DNA from: Lentzea xinjiangensis
GTDB lineage: Bacteria; Actinomycetota; Actinomycetes; Mycobacteriales; Pseudonocardiaceae
DNA: 64,000 nucleotides
Direction: 5' to 3'
Assembly: GCF_900110955.1 (NCBI RefSeq)
Contig: NZ_FOFR01000011.1
Coordinates: forward strand, 124,001 to 188,000
Shown: positions 26,016 to 33,003 of the stretch, piece by piece
Layout: every line of letters begins with the position of its first letter
How positions within the stretch are numbered: position 1 is the stretch's first letter
Translations under genes and position numbers: made by a program
Notes under the pieces: model-generated
Told to the model about the DNA's origin: nothing
The model's database searches: none
Seen by the model: only the letters and a program-made list of their open reading frames with translations

Positions 26016-26581
26016 GCGCTCACCTCGTCCTTGACGTCCTTGGTCCAGCTACGCAGGCCGATCACGCACAGCACCATGAACCCCACGTACAACACCGCTG
26101 TCAGGTACAGCTCCTTGTAGGCGTAGAGCGGCACGTAGATCACGTCCGCGGCGATCCACAGCCACCAGCACTCGACCTTCTTGCGCGCCTGGCCCCACGT
26201 CGCGAGCAGGGACAGCACCGTCGTGATGGCGTCCCAGAACGGCACGGTCGACTCGGTGAAGGTGACCAGGACCCAGTGCAGCAGCCCGGTTCCGAGCACA
26301 CCGGCGACCGCGAGCCAGACCCACTGCGGTGTCGAGGTGCGGCTGACCCGCAGCGTCGAGTGCTGGTCACCGCCGCGCAACCACGCCCACCAGCCGTAGA
26401 CAGCGAGTGCCATGTAGACGACCTGCAGGCCGGAGTCCGCGTACAGCCCGCTGCCCCAGAACAGCACGAGGAACGCGATGTTGTTGGCGATGCCGATGGG
26501 CCAGTTCCAGGGGTTTTGCCTGGCGACCAGCCATACGCAGAGTGCGCCGGTGATGAAGCCTGCTACCTCAACGGGTGACAC
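26012..26581 (-). CDS. pnuC: Nicotinamide riboside transporter PnuC
   Basis: A 189-aa membrane transporter of the PnuC family. The signature WNWPIGIANNIAF and the QVVYMALAVYGWWAWLRGG segment are present, with about seven TM helices and a final W-rich helix group (WWLWIAADVIYVPLYAYK). It takes up nicotinamide riboside, which the coupled nadR product phosphorylates and adenylylates. GTG 26581 is 45 bp from the divergent radical SAM gene, and the LexA box at 26602 lies in this shared region. No NAD-type riboswitch was recognised. Confidence 0.92.
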   Translation of the reverse strand: MSPVEVAGFITGALCVWLVARQNPWNWPIGIANNIAFLVLFWGSGLYADSGLQVVYMALAVYGWWAWLRGGDQHSTLRVSRTSTPQWVWLAVAGVLGTGLLHWVLVTFTESTVPFWDAITTVLSLLATWGQARKKVECWWLWIAADVIYVPLYAYKELYLTAVLYVGFMVLCVIGLRSWTKDVKDEVSA

Positions 26582-26601
26582 GTGCGCTCCTTGACCGCTG
26601 T

Positions 26602-26617
26602 TCGAACATGTGTTCGA
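26602..26617. promoter_or_regulatory. Perfect LexA (SOS) box before the radical SAM gene
   Basis: TCGAACATGTGTTCGA fits TCGAAC-N4-GTTCGA exactly, and the arms extend one base further to TTCGAAC/GTTCGAA. It lies 10 bp before GTG 26627 and 21 bp from the divergent pnuC start. Rv2578c is, from memory, listed among mycobacterial genes with SOS boxes, which agrees with this placement. Confidence 0.85.
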
Positions 26618-26626
26618 ATCGAGGGT

Positions 26627-28603
26627 GTGCGATGGGACGGACAGAAACTCGAGGCAGAGCCGCAGCAGGCGCTACCGGGGCTACCGGGACTGGTGCGCAG
26701 CGTACGAACTCCTGAGTTCGCGGACGTGGTGTTCCACGAGGTCCGCGCCAAATCCGTGCTCAACGGGGTACCGGGTTCGTCGCTGCCCTTCTCGTGGACC
26801 GTCAACCCGTATCGGGGTTGCTCACACGCCTGCACGTACTGCATGGCCGGTGACACCCCGATCCTGATGGCCGACGGCCGCACCAAGCCGCTGGCCGAAC
26901 TGCGGGCGGGTGACCGGATCTACGGCACCGAGCTCGTCGGCAACTACCGGCGCTACAAGATCACCACCGTTCTGGCGCACTGGGAGACGCGCAAGGTGGC
27001 GCATCGCCTGACGCTGGAGGACGGCACGTCGGTCGTCGCGTCCGGTGATCACCGCTTCCTGACCGACCGGGGCTGGAAGCACGTCACGGGCGAGACCTCG
27101 GGCACCGGCCGGCGTCCACACCTCACGACCGGCAACAAGCTGATGGGCACGGGGGCTTTCGTCGAGCAGCCCACCGTGACCGACGACTACCGCCGCGGGT
27201 ACCTGCGCGGCATGGTCGACGACGAGAACGAGTTCCGGATCCCGTTGGCCGACATAGAGGCCATGGACCGCACACAGGAGTACCTCGACTACTTCGGTGT
27301 GCGAGAAGGGAGGGGATTTCTGCACCAAGTGCGCGAGCTCGCGCACTGGCAGATAGCCCCGAACCCCGACTGGCTCAAGGGATTTCTGGCCGGCGCGTTC
27401 GACTACCTCGGGACCTGCTCGCGCAGCATCCTGCGCCTGTCGTCGCGCAACGCCACCGTCATCGAGGCGATCAGCCTGGCGCTCAAGCACTTCCACTTCG
27501 ACTTCGCGATCGAGGAGCTGCGCCGCCGGCGTGGTGTGCGGGTCGTGCGGCTGCGCGGAGGGCTGCGCGAGAACCTGCGCTTCTTCCACACCGTCGACCC
27601 GGCGATCACCCGCAAGCGCGACATCGACGGCGTGGCGATCAAGTCGCGGCAGCCGCTGGGCGTCGTCTCCGTCGAACCGGTGGGGGAGATGGCGCTGTAC
27701 GACATCACCACCGGCACGGGCGACTTCATCGCGAACGGCGTGGTGTCGCACAACTGCTTCGCCCGCAAGACCCACTCCTACCTGGACCTCGACACCGGGC
27801 GCGACTTCGACGGCCAGGTGATCGTGAAGGTCAACGCGGGGGAGGTGCTGTCGCGCCAGCTCAGGTCGCCGCGGTGGAAGCAGGAGCACGTGGCGCTCGG
27901 CACCAACACCGACCCGTACCAGCGGGCGGAGGGGCGGTACGCCCTGATGCCGGGGATCATCGAGGCCCTCACCGCCTCCCGCACGCCCTTCTCGATCCTC
28001 ACGAAGGGCACGCTGCTCGCCAGGGACCTGCCGCTGCTGGCGGCCGCGGCGGAGGTGGTGCCGGTCGGGATCGCGGTGTCGCTCGCGCTGATGGACCGCG
28101 ATCTGCACAAGTCGCTGGAACCGGGCACACCGACCCCGGCCGCGCGCCTGGAGCTGGTGCGGAAGGTGCGGGAAGCGGGGTTGCCCTGCGGGGTGTTCGT
28201 CGCCCCGGTGCTGCCCGAGCTCACGGACTCGGTGGAGCAGCTCGACTTCCTGCTGGAGCAGATCGCGGCCGCCGGGGCCACGGGCGTGACGGTGCTGCCG
28301 TTGCACCTGCGACCGGGCGCCCGCGAGTGGTTCGCCGCATGGCTCCGCCGTGAGCACCCGGACCTCGTCGAGACCTACCGGTACCTCTACGGCAACGGGT
28401 CCTATGTGGACCGTCGGTACCGCGCCCGGCTGGCGGCGCGGGTGACGCCGTTGATCGAGAAGCACGGCCTGGCGCCGCGAGGGCGGTCCACCGACGCCGT
28501 CACCGGTGTGCCCGGTGATGACGACGGCGTGTGGCCCGAGGGCAGCCTGCCGGTGAGCGTGCCGGCGCAGCGCGTGGACCAGGAACAGCTCACCCTGCTG
28601 TGA
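26627..28603 (+). CDS. Rv2578c-family radical SAM protein containing an intein
   Basis: Encodes a 658-aa precursor: a 353-aa radical SAM enzyme interrupted by a 305-aa intein. Extein evidence is GCSHACTYC (Cys65, Cys69, third Cys supplied after splicing), then FARKTHSYLDLD, ALGTNTDPYQRAEGRY and SILTKGTLLARDLPLL, all matching the Rv2578c family (SPL-like radical SAM). The reaction is unknown; SOS control suggests a link to DNA damage. GTG 26627 is chosen because homologues start MRW and because the LexA box ends 10 bp upstream. No Shine-Dalgarno is well spaced, so the message may be leaderless. Its 3' end overlaps the convergent DUF4865 gene by 14 bp. Confidence 0.92.
   Translation: MRWDGQKLEAEPQQALPGLPGLVRSVRTPEFADVVFHEVRAKSVLNGVPGSSLPFSWTVNPYRGCSHACTYCMAGDTPILMADGRTKPLAELRAGDRIYGTELVGNYRRYKITTVLAHWETRKVAHRLTLEDGTSVVASGDHRFLTDRGWKHVTGETSGTGRRPHLTTGNKLMGTGAFVEQPTVTDDYRRGYLRGMVDDENEFRIPLADIEAMDRTQEYLDYFGVREGRGFLHQVRELAHWQIAPNPDWLKGFLAGAFDYLGTCSRSILRLSSRNATVIEAISLALKHFHFDFAIEELRRRRGVRVVRLRGGLRENLRFFHTVDPAITRKRDIDGVAIKSRQPLGVVSVEPVGEMALYDITTGTGDFIANGVVSHNCFARKTHSYLDLDTGRDFDGQVIVKVNAGEVLSRQLRSPRWKQEHVALGTNTDPYQRAEGRYALMPGIIEALTASRTPFSILTKGTLLARDLPLLAAAAEVVPVGIAVSLALMDRDLHKSLEPGTPTPAARLELVRKVREAGLPCGVFVAPVLPELTDSVEQLDFLLEQIAAAGATGVTVLPLHLRPGAREWFAAWLRREHPDLVETYRYLYGNGSYVDRRYRARLAARVTPLIEKHGLAPRGRSTDAVTGVPGDDDGVWPEGSLPVSVPAQRVDQEQLTLL
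26840..27754 (+). other. Intein coding segment (305 aa) with degenerate LAGLIDADG endonuclease
   Basis: The intein begins at Cys72 (CMAGDTPILMADGRTKPL, block A) and ends in VVSHN, followed by a +1 Cys. Block B carries ASGDHRFL, and block F is YDITTGTGDFIANGVVSHN. All splicing residues (Cys1, block-B His, terminal His-Asn, Cys+1) are present. Two LAGLIDADG-type motifs appear: LRGMVDDEN, which keeps an acidic residue at position 8, and LAGAFDYLG, where that position is Leu. The endonuclease is therefore probably inactive. The +1 Cys is the third Fe-S ligand of the host enzyme. Confidence 0.9.
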
Positions 28604-29117
28604 TCGACCCGAGCTCCGGCTCGGAAAAGTGGAGGACCTCGTAGGCACCCTCTTCCCCGGGGTGTTCCTCCCACAGTTCGAACCGCACGACCTCCCACGT
28701 GCGCGGATCTACGCCGACGGCCGCCGAGTGCAGGCCGGGCGCCTTGCCGAGCTCCACCTCCCCGACGACGTCGATCGGGTTCGCCTCCGGTGCGAGCCTG
28801 GTGATGCGGCGCGTCGCGTACCTCGCCCGTTCCGCGTCCCCCCTCAGGAACGCGACGCCGGGCCAGTGCTGGACCACGGGCCGGCCGAAGTCGGCGAGGA
28901 TCCCCTGGAAACCGCCGCCGCGGTAGAGGAAGTTCGCCATCGCGGCCGAGGTGTTCCACACGTAGAACGGCGCGTACTGCGTGCCGCGGACCAGGTACGC
29001 CTTGAACCCCAGGCCCTCGAAGGCGTCGAGCGCGTGGCCGCGGGTGCGGACCCGCTCCCGGATGATCCCCATGTCGTAGTTCGACGGCAGGGTGATCTCG
29101 TACTGCATCGCGATCAT
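28590..29117 (-). CDS. DUF4865 family protein
   Basis: A 175-aa protein starting MIAMQYEITLPSNYDMGIIRERV, the hallmark of DUF4865. FKAYLVRGTQYAPFYVWN and a GGGFQGILADFGRP segment follow. The family has no established function and is often found near regulators; it may bind a small ligand. The ATG at 29117 sits in an ATGA context with a short upstream frame of doubtful reality. The 3' end overlaps the radical SAM gene by 14 bp on the other strand. Confidence 0.85.
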   Translation of the reverse strand: MIAMQYEITLPSNYDMGIIRERVRTRGHALDAFEGLGFKAYLVRGTQYAPFYVWNTSAAMANFLYRGGGFQGILADFGRPVVQHWPGVAFLRGDAERARYATRRITRLAPEANPIDVVGEVELGKAPGLHSAAVGVDPRTWEVVRFELWEEHPGEEGAYEVLHFSEPELGSITAG

Positions 29118-29316
29118 GCTTCTGTTGTACCTGAGAGTTCCTGGCTCTCGGAGGCTTCATCAAGGCTGACCTCGTAGGGCACTCGCCATTCCCCGTGCAG
29201 GCCAAATGACCGGAGCAGGTCCGTCCACCGAGTCTCCGCCGGCGACTGTTTCGCACTACCGGCCGGTCGTCCTGTGCCAAACTGACGATCTCGTCGGCGT
29301 CGGAAGGGGTCGGCCA

Positions 29317-30405
29317 ATGGCGTTGCTCGACCGGGATCGCACGCCGGTGCGCTTCACCGTGGTGACTTCGGTGGTAAGCGGGCTCATCGTCGCCGGAAGC
29401 ATCGCGCTGGCTCGCAGTGGACTGCTGACGAGCTCAGTGCCGCTGTGGTCATTGCCCGTGGCCATTGCGCTGACAGCCACTTCCCTCGTGCTGCTGCGAA
29501 AGATGGTCAGCAGGCCAGCGCAGGCGCGGCAGGTCTTCGTGGTGGTGCCCGCTTTCGAGCAGAAGTACTGGCTGGCCGGCCTGGTCCGGCGCCTGCACGG
29601 GAGGATCGACCGCGATGGCGTCGACATGGTGCTGAAGCTGCCCGCCTGTGACTACGACGCGTCGGCGCAGGCCCATCTGCTGGGCAGGGTGCAGGACCGC
29701 CATGCGGCTTACATGGGTGGCATCGTGGTTGCCACAGCGGTGGACCAGCAGCGGGCAACCCTGACCGAGTTCTGCGCGTCGTCGGGTCTTCCAGTCGTGT
29801 TCACCGACGCCGAGCCATTCGAACATGAACATGAATATCCCGACAACGCCGTGTACGTCGGGTACCGGAGCGCTCAGCTCGGCGAGCTGGCGGGCACCTG
29901 GCTGACGCAGCATCTGCGGCAGCGCGGCATGACGCGACCTCACGTGCTGATCATCGCCAGCCGCGAGCACACCGCCAGACAGGAGCAGTGCCGCAAGGTG
30001 CTGCGGAACGCCATCCCCGATGTGTCGATCACCGAGCTGTCCGACTGCGATTTCCGGCGTTCTCGCGCATATGACGCCGTTCGTGCCCACATCCGCCGTC
30101 TTGGCTCGCGAGAAATTCGGCTGGACGCGGTGTTCTGCACCAACGACGAAATGGCACTGGGCGCGGTGGACGCCATCGGGTCGACTCCCTCAGCAGCAAC
30201 CCAGGACACCGTGGTGATCGGCATTGACGGCATCGCCGAGGCCAGAGCGCTGATCGACAAAGGCAAGAGCCCGTTACGCGCCACGGTGGTTCAGGACGCC
30301 AACCGGCTGGCAGAGAGGACCGTGCTGGCGCTGGAGGCTCTGCACAAGGACAAGAAGGTCCAGAAGCGGACCTACCTCGAAGGGCAGCTGCACCCCGCAG
30401 GATGA
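29317..30405 (+). CDS. Membrane-tethered periplasmic-binding-protein-like sensor
   Basis: A 362-aa protein. Two N-terminal hydrophobic helices (about residues 12-35 and 42-60) tether a sugar-binding-protein-like domain of the LacI/ribose-binding type. Visible are FVVVPAFEQKYWLAGLVRRL, VLIIASREHTARQEQCRKVLRN, LDAVFCTNDEMALGAVDAI and TVVIGIDGIAEARALI. ATG 29317 has AAGGGG at 29304-29309. There is no DNA-binding or kinase domain and no ABC transporter gene next to it, so its job (ligand sensing or presentation to an unlinked partner) is not known. GC at third positions is somewhat lower than in neighbours. Confidence 0.82.
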   Translation: MALLDRDRTPVRFTVVTSVVSGLIVAGSIALARSGLLTSSVPLWSLPVAIALTATSLVLLRKMVSRPAQARQVFVVVPAFEQKYWLAGLVRRLHGRIDRDGVDMVLKLPACDYDASAQAHLLGRVQDRHAAYMGGIVVATAVDQQRATLTEFCASSGLPVVFTDAEPFEHEHEYPDNAVYVGYRSAQLGELAGTWLTQHLRQRGMTRPHVLIIASREHTARQEQCRKVLRNAIPDVSITELSDCDFRRSRAYDAVRAHIRRLGSREIRLDAVFCTNDEMALGAVDAIGSTPSAATQDTVVIGIDGIAEARALIDKGKSPLRATVVQDANRLAERTVLALEALHKDKKVQKRTYLEGQLHPAG

Positions 30406-30411
30406 CACCGT

Positions 30412-30428
30412 GAGCGGCTGATCCGCTC
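30412..30428 (+). terminator. Weak hairpin after the binding-protein-like gene
   Basis: A 6-bp stem, GAGCGG/CCGCTC, with a 5-nt loop lies 6 bp after the stop. The stem is short and there is no T-tract, so this is only a possible terminator. Confidence 0.3.
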
Positions 30429-30526
30429 GCTTGTCATTCGCGTGGAATCCCAGCAACGCGCCGCGCAACCGGTTGGCAATCCCGTCTTGGACGCCCGGAG
30501 TACGGGCAAGATCATTCTGTTGGGAG

Positions 30527-30880
30527 CTAAGCCCAGCCTCCCTGGACCATCGTCTGGAACTTCCACTCGCCACCGGCCTTCACCAGCAGGTCGCCGTAGC
30601 GCACGGTCATCCCGTTGATCGTCCCGTCGGTGATCACGAAGGCCAGGTTCTCGTTGATGAAGTGCGGTGTCCTGGTCGACTCCATCTGCACGTCACCGCC
30701 CAGCTGGGCGCCCATCTCCGCCAGGAACGTCTCGCGGTCCCACGACGTCGCCGAGCCGTCGGTGACGGTGTTGACCGGGAACAGCGCCATGTCGGCCATC
30801 GCCTCGACGTCGCCCTCCACCGCGAGCGCGTCCCACTTCGCGAACCACTGCATGATCTGGTCGTACGACATACCGTACAT
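30527..30880 (-). CDS. SnoaL/NTF2-like protein
   Basis: A 117-aa protein with an NTF2-like cone fold: an N-terminal helix pair (YDQIMQWFAKWDALAVEGDVEAMADMAL), a second helix (DRETFLAEMGAQLGG), then strands ending in VRYGDLLVKAGGEWKFQTMVQGGW. This matches small SnoaL-like or DUF4440-like proteins, either enzymes or ligand binders. The start may be ATG 30880 or ATG 30871. The first lies inside a 15-bp palindrome. It is 10 bp downstream of the methyltransferase stop on the same strand. Confidence 0.8.
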   Translation of the reverse strand: MYGMSYDQIMQWFAKWDALAVEGDVEAMADMALFPVNTVTDGSATSWDRETFLAEMGAQLGGDVQMESTRTPHFINENLAFVITDGTINGMTVRYGDLLVKAGGEWKFQTMVQGGWA

Positions 30881-30887
30881 TGTACGG
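30873..30887. promoter_or_regulatory. Operator-like palindrome at the SnoaL-like gene start
   Basis: CCGTACA-T-TGTACGG has perfect 7-bp arms around a single base and covers the first ATG of the SnoaL-like gene. If the second ATG (30871) is used, the site sits directly upstream. It could bind a dimeric repressor; no cognate regulator can be assigned. Confidence 0.4.
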
Positions 30888-30890
30888 AAC

Positions 30891-31622
30891 TTAGGCCCTG
30901 CCGACCACTGCCGTGGTGTCGTCGCTGGTCACGAGCTTGGCATCGAATCCGGCCGCGGTGAAGGCCGCCAGTGCGGCGGGTGCCTGGCGCTCGCTGGTCT
31001 CGCTCATCAGGTGGCCGCCGGGGCGCAGCCAGGCCGCGGCTTGGGTCGCCGCGCGGCGCAGGACCTCCAAGCCGTCCGCGCCGCCGTCGAGCGCCACCCG
31101 TGCCTCGTGGTCGCGTGCTTCGGCCGGCATGAACCGGATGTCGCCGGTCGGCACGTACGGCACGTTGGCGACCACGACGTCTACGTGTCCCTTGAGGTGT
31201 GCGGGGAGCGCGTCGAACAGGTCGCCCTCGAACACGGTGGCGAGGTTCTTGCGCGCACACTCGACCGCGACCGGATCGATGTCGGCCGCGTAGACCGTGG
31301 CGTCCGGGAGCCGGTGTTGCAGCACCGCTCCCACCGCACCGGAGCCGCAGCACATGTCGACGACGACGGCGGGCGCGAGTTCGGTCGCGAGGTCGACCAG
31401 CAGTTCGGTGCGGTGGCGCGGCACGAAGACGCCGCGGGTGACGACGACGCGCTGCCCGCAGAACATCGCCCATCCCACGACGTGCTCCAGCGGCAGGCCG
31501 TCGACCCGTTGCCCGACCAGTTCTTCGAGGTGCCGGCCGTCAGTGGCGGCTTCTTCCAGCAGTGCGGCCTCTTCTTCGGCGAACACGCAGCCGGCGGCCC
31601 GCAATCTCTCCACGATGCTCAT
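30891..31622 (-). CDS. HemK-like N5-glutamine methyltransferase, putative
   Basis: A class I SAM-dependent methyltransferase of 243 aa. An N-terminal helical region precedes the PLEHVVGWAMFCGQRV element of the PrmC/HemK family. The SAM motif is VVDMCCGSGAVGAVL and the catalytic loop reads NVPYVP, a variant of the usual NPPY. Actinobacterial relatives are annotated as putative protein N5-glutamine methyltransferases. True PrmC is usually encoded next to prfA, so this is likely a paralogue with another target. ATG 31622 is preferred over an in-frame ATG at 31646. It is divergent from the TetR gene. Confidence 0.82.
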   Translation of the reverse strand: MSIVERLRAAGCVFAEEEAALLEEAATDGRHLEELVGQRVDGLPLEHVVGWAMFCGQRVVVTRGVFVPRHRTELLVDLATELAPAVVVDMCCGSGAVGAVLQHRLPDATVYAADIDPVAVECARKNLATVFEGDLFDALPAHLKGHVDVVVANVPYVPTGDIRFMPAEARDHEARVALDGGADGLEVLRRAATQAAAWLRPGGHLMSETSERQAPAALAAFTAAGFDAKLVTSDDTTAVVGRA

Positions 31623-31648
31623 CGGCGCGGACGGTACTCGCGCCATTT

Positions 31649-31670
31649 ACAAGCAGGCTTGACTGTTTGT
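31649..31670. promoter_or_regulatory. Candidate TetR operator and promoter
   Basis: ACAAGCA at 31649-31655 and TGTTTGT at 31664-31670 form inverted 7-bp arms with one mismatch. They enclose a TTGAC-like hexamer at 31659, in the 71-bp gap between the methyltransferase and TetR starts. The layout fits an autoregulated TetR operator but is untested. Confidence 0.4.
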
Positions 31671-31693
31671 TTGTGCGGCGGAACACTCGGGGC

Positions 31694-32275
31694 GTGGAGA
31701 CGAGGCAGCGCCAGGCCGACCGCACCCGCGAGACCAAGCGGAAGCTCATGGAGGCGACGGTCGAGTGCCTGGTGGAACGCGGCTGGTCGGGCACCACGAC
31801 GACCGAGGTGGCCGAGCGCGCCGGGGTGTCGCGGGGTGCGCAGCTGCACCACTTCAGGACGCGGGGCGAGCTGGTCGCGGCCGCCGTGGAGCACGTGGGC
31901 GCGGAGAGCGTCGAGGCGCTCAAGCGGCGTGCGGAGATCGCGCAGAAGAGCACGCACGCCGTGGTCGAGCTGATCGCGGACTTCCACGCCAGCGACCTGT
32001 TCACGGCGGCGCTGGAGCTGTGGGTGGCCGCGCGGACGGACCCCGAGCTGCGCGAGCAGGTGCTGGAACTGCAGGCGCGTCTCGGGCGCGAGGTGTACGG
32101 GCTCGCCCTGGAGCTGCTCGACGCCGACGACACCAAGCCGGGTGTGAAGGACGCGGTGCAGGCAACACTGGATCTTGTGCGCGGGCTGGCGCTCGCCAAC
32201 CAGCTCGCCGATGACACCAAGCGCCGGGCGCACGTCGTGCGCTACTGGGCGCGGATGCTGGAGGAACAGCTGTGA
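31694..32275 (+). CDS. TetR/AcrR family regulator
   Basis: A 193-aa TetR-type repressor. The HTH is in the first 60 residues (TVECLVERGWSGTTTTEVAERAGVSRGAQLHHFRTRGEL) and a helical ligand domain follows. GTG 31694 is chosen because it opens the normal short N-terminus (METRQRQADRTRETKRKL). Its stop overlaps the next gene in a GTGA arrangement, so it is the first gene of the catabolic operon through 40185 and very probably its local regulator. Confidence 0.9.
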   Translation: METRQRQADRTRETKRKLMEATVECLVERGWSGTTTTEVAERAGVSRGAQLHHFRTRGELVAAAVEHVGAESVEALKRRAEIAQKSTHAVVELIADFHASDLFTAALELWVAARTDPELREQVLELQARLGREVYGLALELLDADDTKPGVKDAVQATLDLVRGLALANQLADDTKRRAHVVRYWARMLEEQL

Positions 32276-33003
32276 TCACGGAACTGCTGGCCGACCTGGA
32301 CGCCGAGTCGCGCGAGCTCGACGAGCTGGTGGCCGGCGCCGACTGGACGTTGCCCACGCCCGCGCAGGGTTGGACGATCGGGCACCAGATCGGCCATCTC
32401 ATGTGGACGGACAAGGCGGCGATCCTCGCGATCACCGATCCCGAGGCGTTCCAGGCCCAGCCGCTCACCGGCGACATCGTGGACAGGACGGCGGCCGAGG
32501 CGGCGGCGATGCCCGGCCTGCTGGAGCTGTGGCGCGACAGCCGCGCGGCGCTGCGGGAGCACCTCGCCGCGGCGTCGGGGAAGATCGTGTGGTTCGGGCC
32601 GCCGATGAGCCCGGCGTCGATGGCGACCGCGCGGATCATGGAGACCTGGGCGCACGGGCAGGACGTCGCGGACGCCCTCGGCGTGGTGCGGGAGCCGACC
32701 GCGCGGCTGAGGCACGTGTGCCACATCGGTGTGCGGACGATCGGGTTCGCCTTCCTGCTCAACGGGCTGGCGGTGCCGGAGGTCCCCGTCCGCGTCGAGC
32801 TGACCGCTCCTGGCGGCGAGCTGTGGACCTGGGGCCCGGAGGACGCGGAGAACCGGGTCGTGGCGCCGGCGCTGGACTTCGCGTGGCTGGTGACGCAGCG
32901 GCGCAACCGCGGACAGCTCGCGATCGAGGCCACCGGTGACGTCGCGCGGGAGTGGGTGCCGATCGCGCAGGCCTTCGCCGGTCCGCCGGGAGGTGGCCGG
33001 TGA
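32272..33003 (+). CDS. TIGR03084 family (DinB-like) metal-binding protein
   Basis: A 243-aa DinB/mycothiol-dependent maleylpyruvate isomerase-fold protein. The TIGR03084 signature is visible in PTPAQGWTIGHQIGHLMWTDKAA (a metal-binding His in GHL) and METWAHGQDVADALGV (a second His). The family is common in actinobacterial catabolic clusters; its role is unknown but a thiol-dependent or metal-dependent isomerase or hydrolase is plausible. It is coupled to both neighbours by 4-nt overlaps. Confidence 0.85.
   Translation: MITELLADLDAESRELDELVAGADWTLPTPAQGWTIGHQIGHLMWTDKAAILAITDPEAFQAQPLTGDIVDRTAAEAAAMPGLLELWRDSRAALREHLAAASGKIVWFGPPMSPASMATARIMETWAHGQDVADALGVVREPTARLRHVCHIGVRTIGFAFLLNGLAVPEVPVRVELTAPGGELWTWGPEDAENRVVAPALDFAWLVTQRRNRGQLAIEATGDVAREWVPIAQAFAGPPGGGR

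Noticed and set aside
29114-29317. A 67-codon minus-strand frame overlapping the DUF4865 start in an ATGA arrangement.
   Set aside because: Its start would be TTG, third-position GC is poor for this genome, and no family was recognised. The overlap could be chance.
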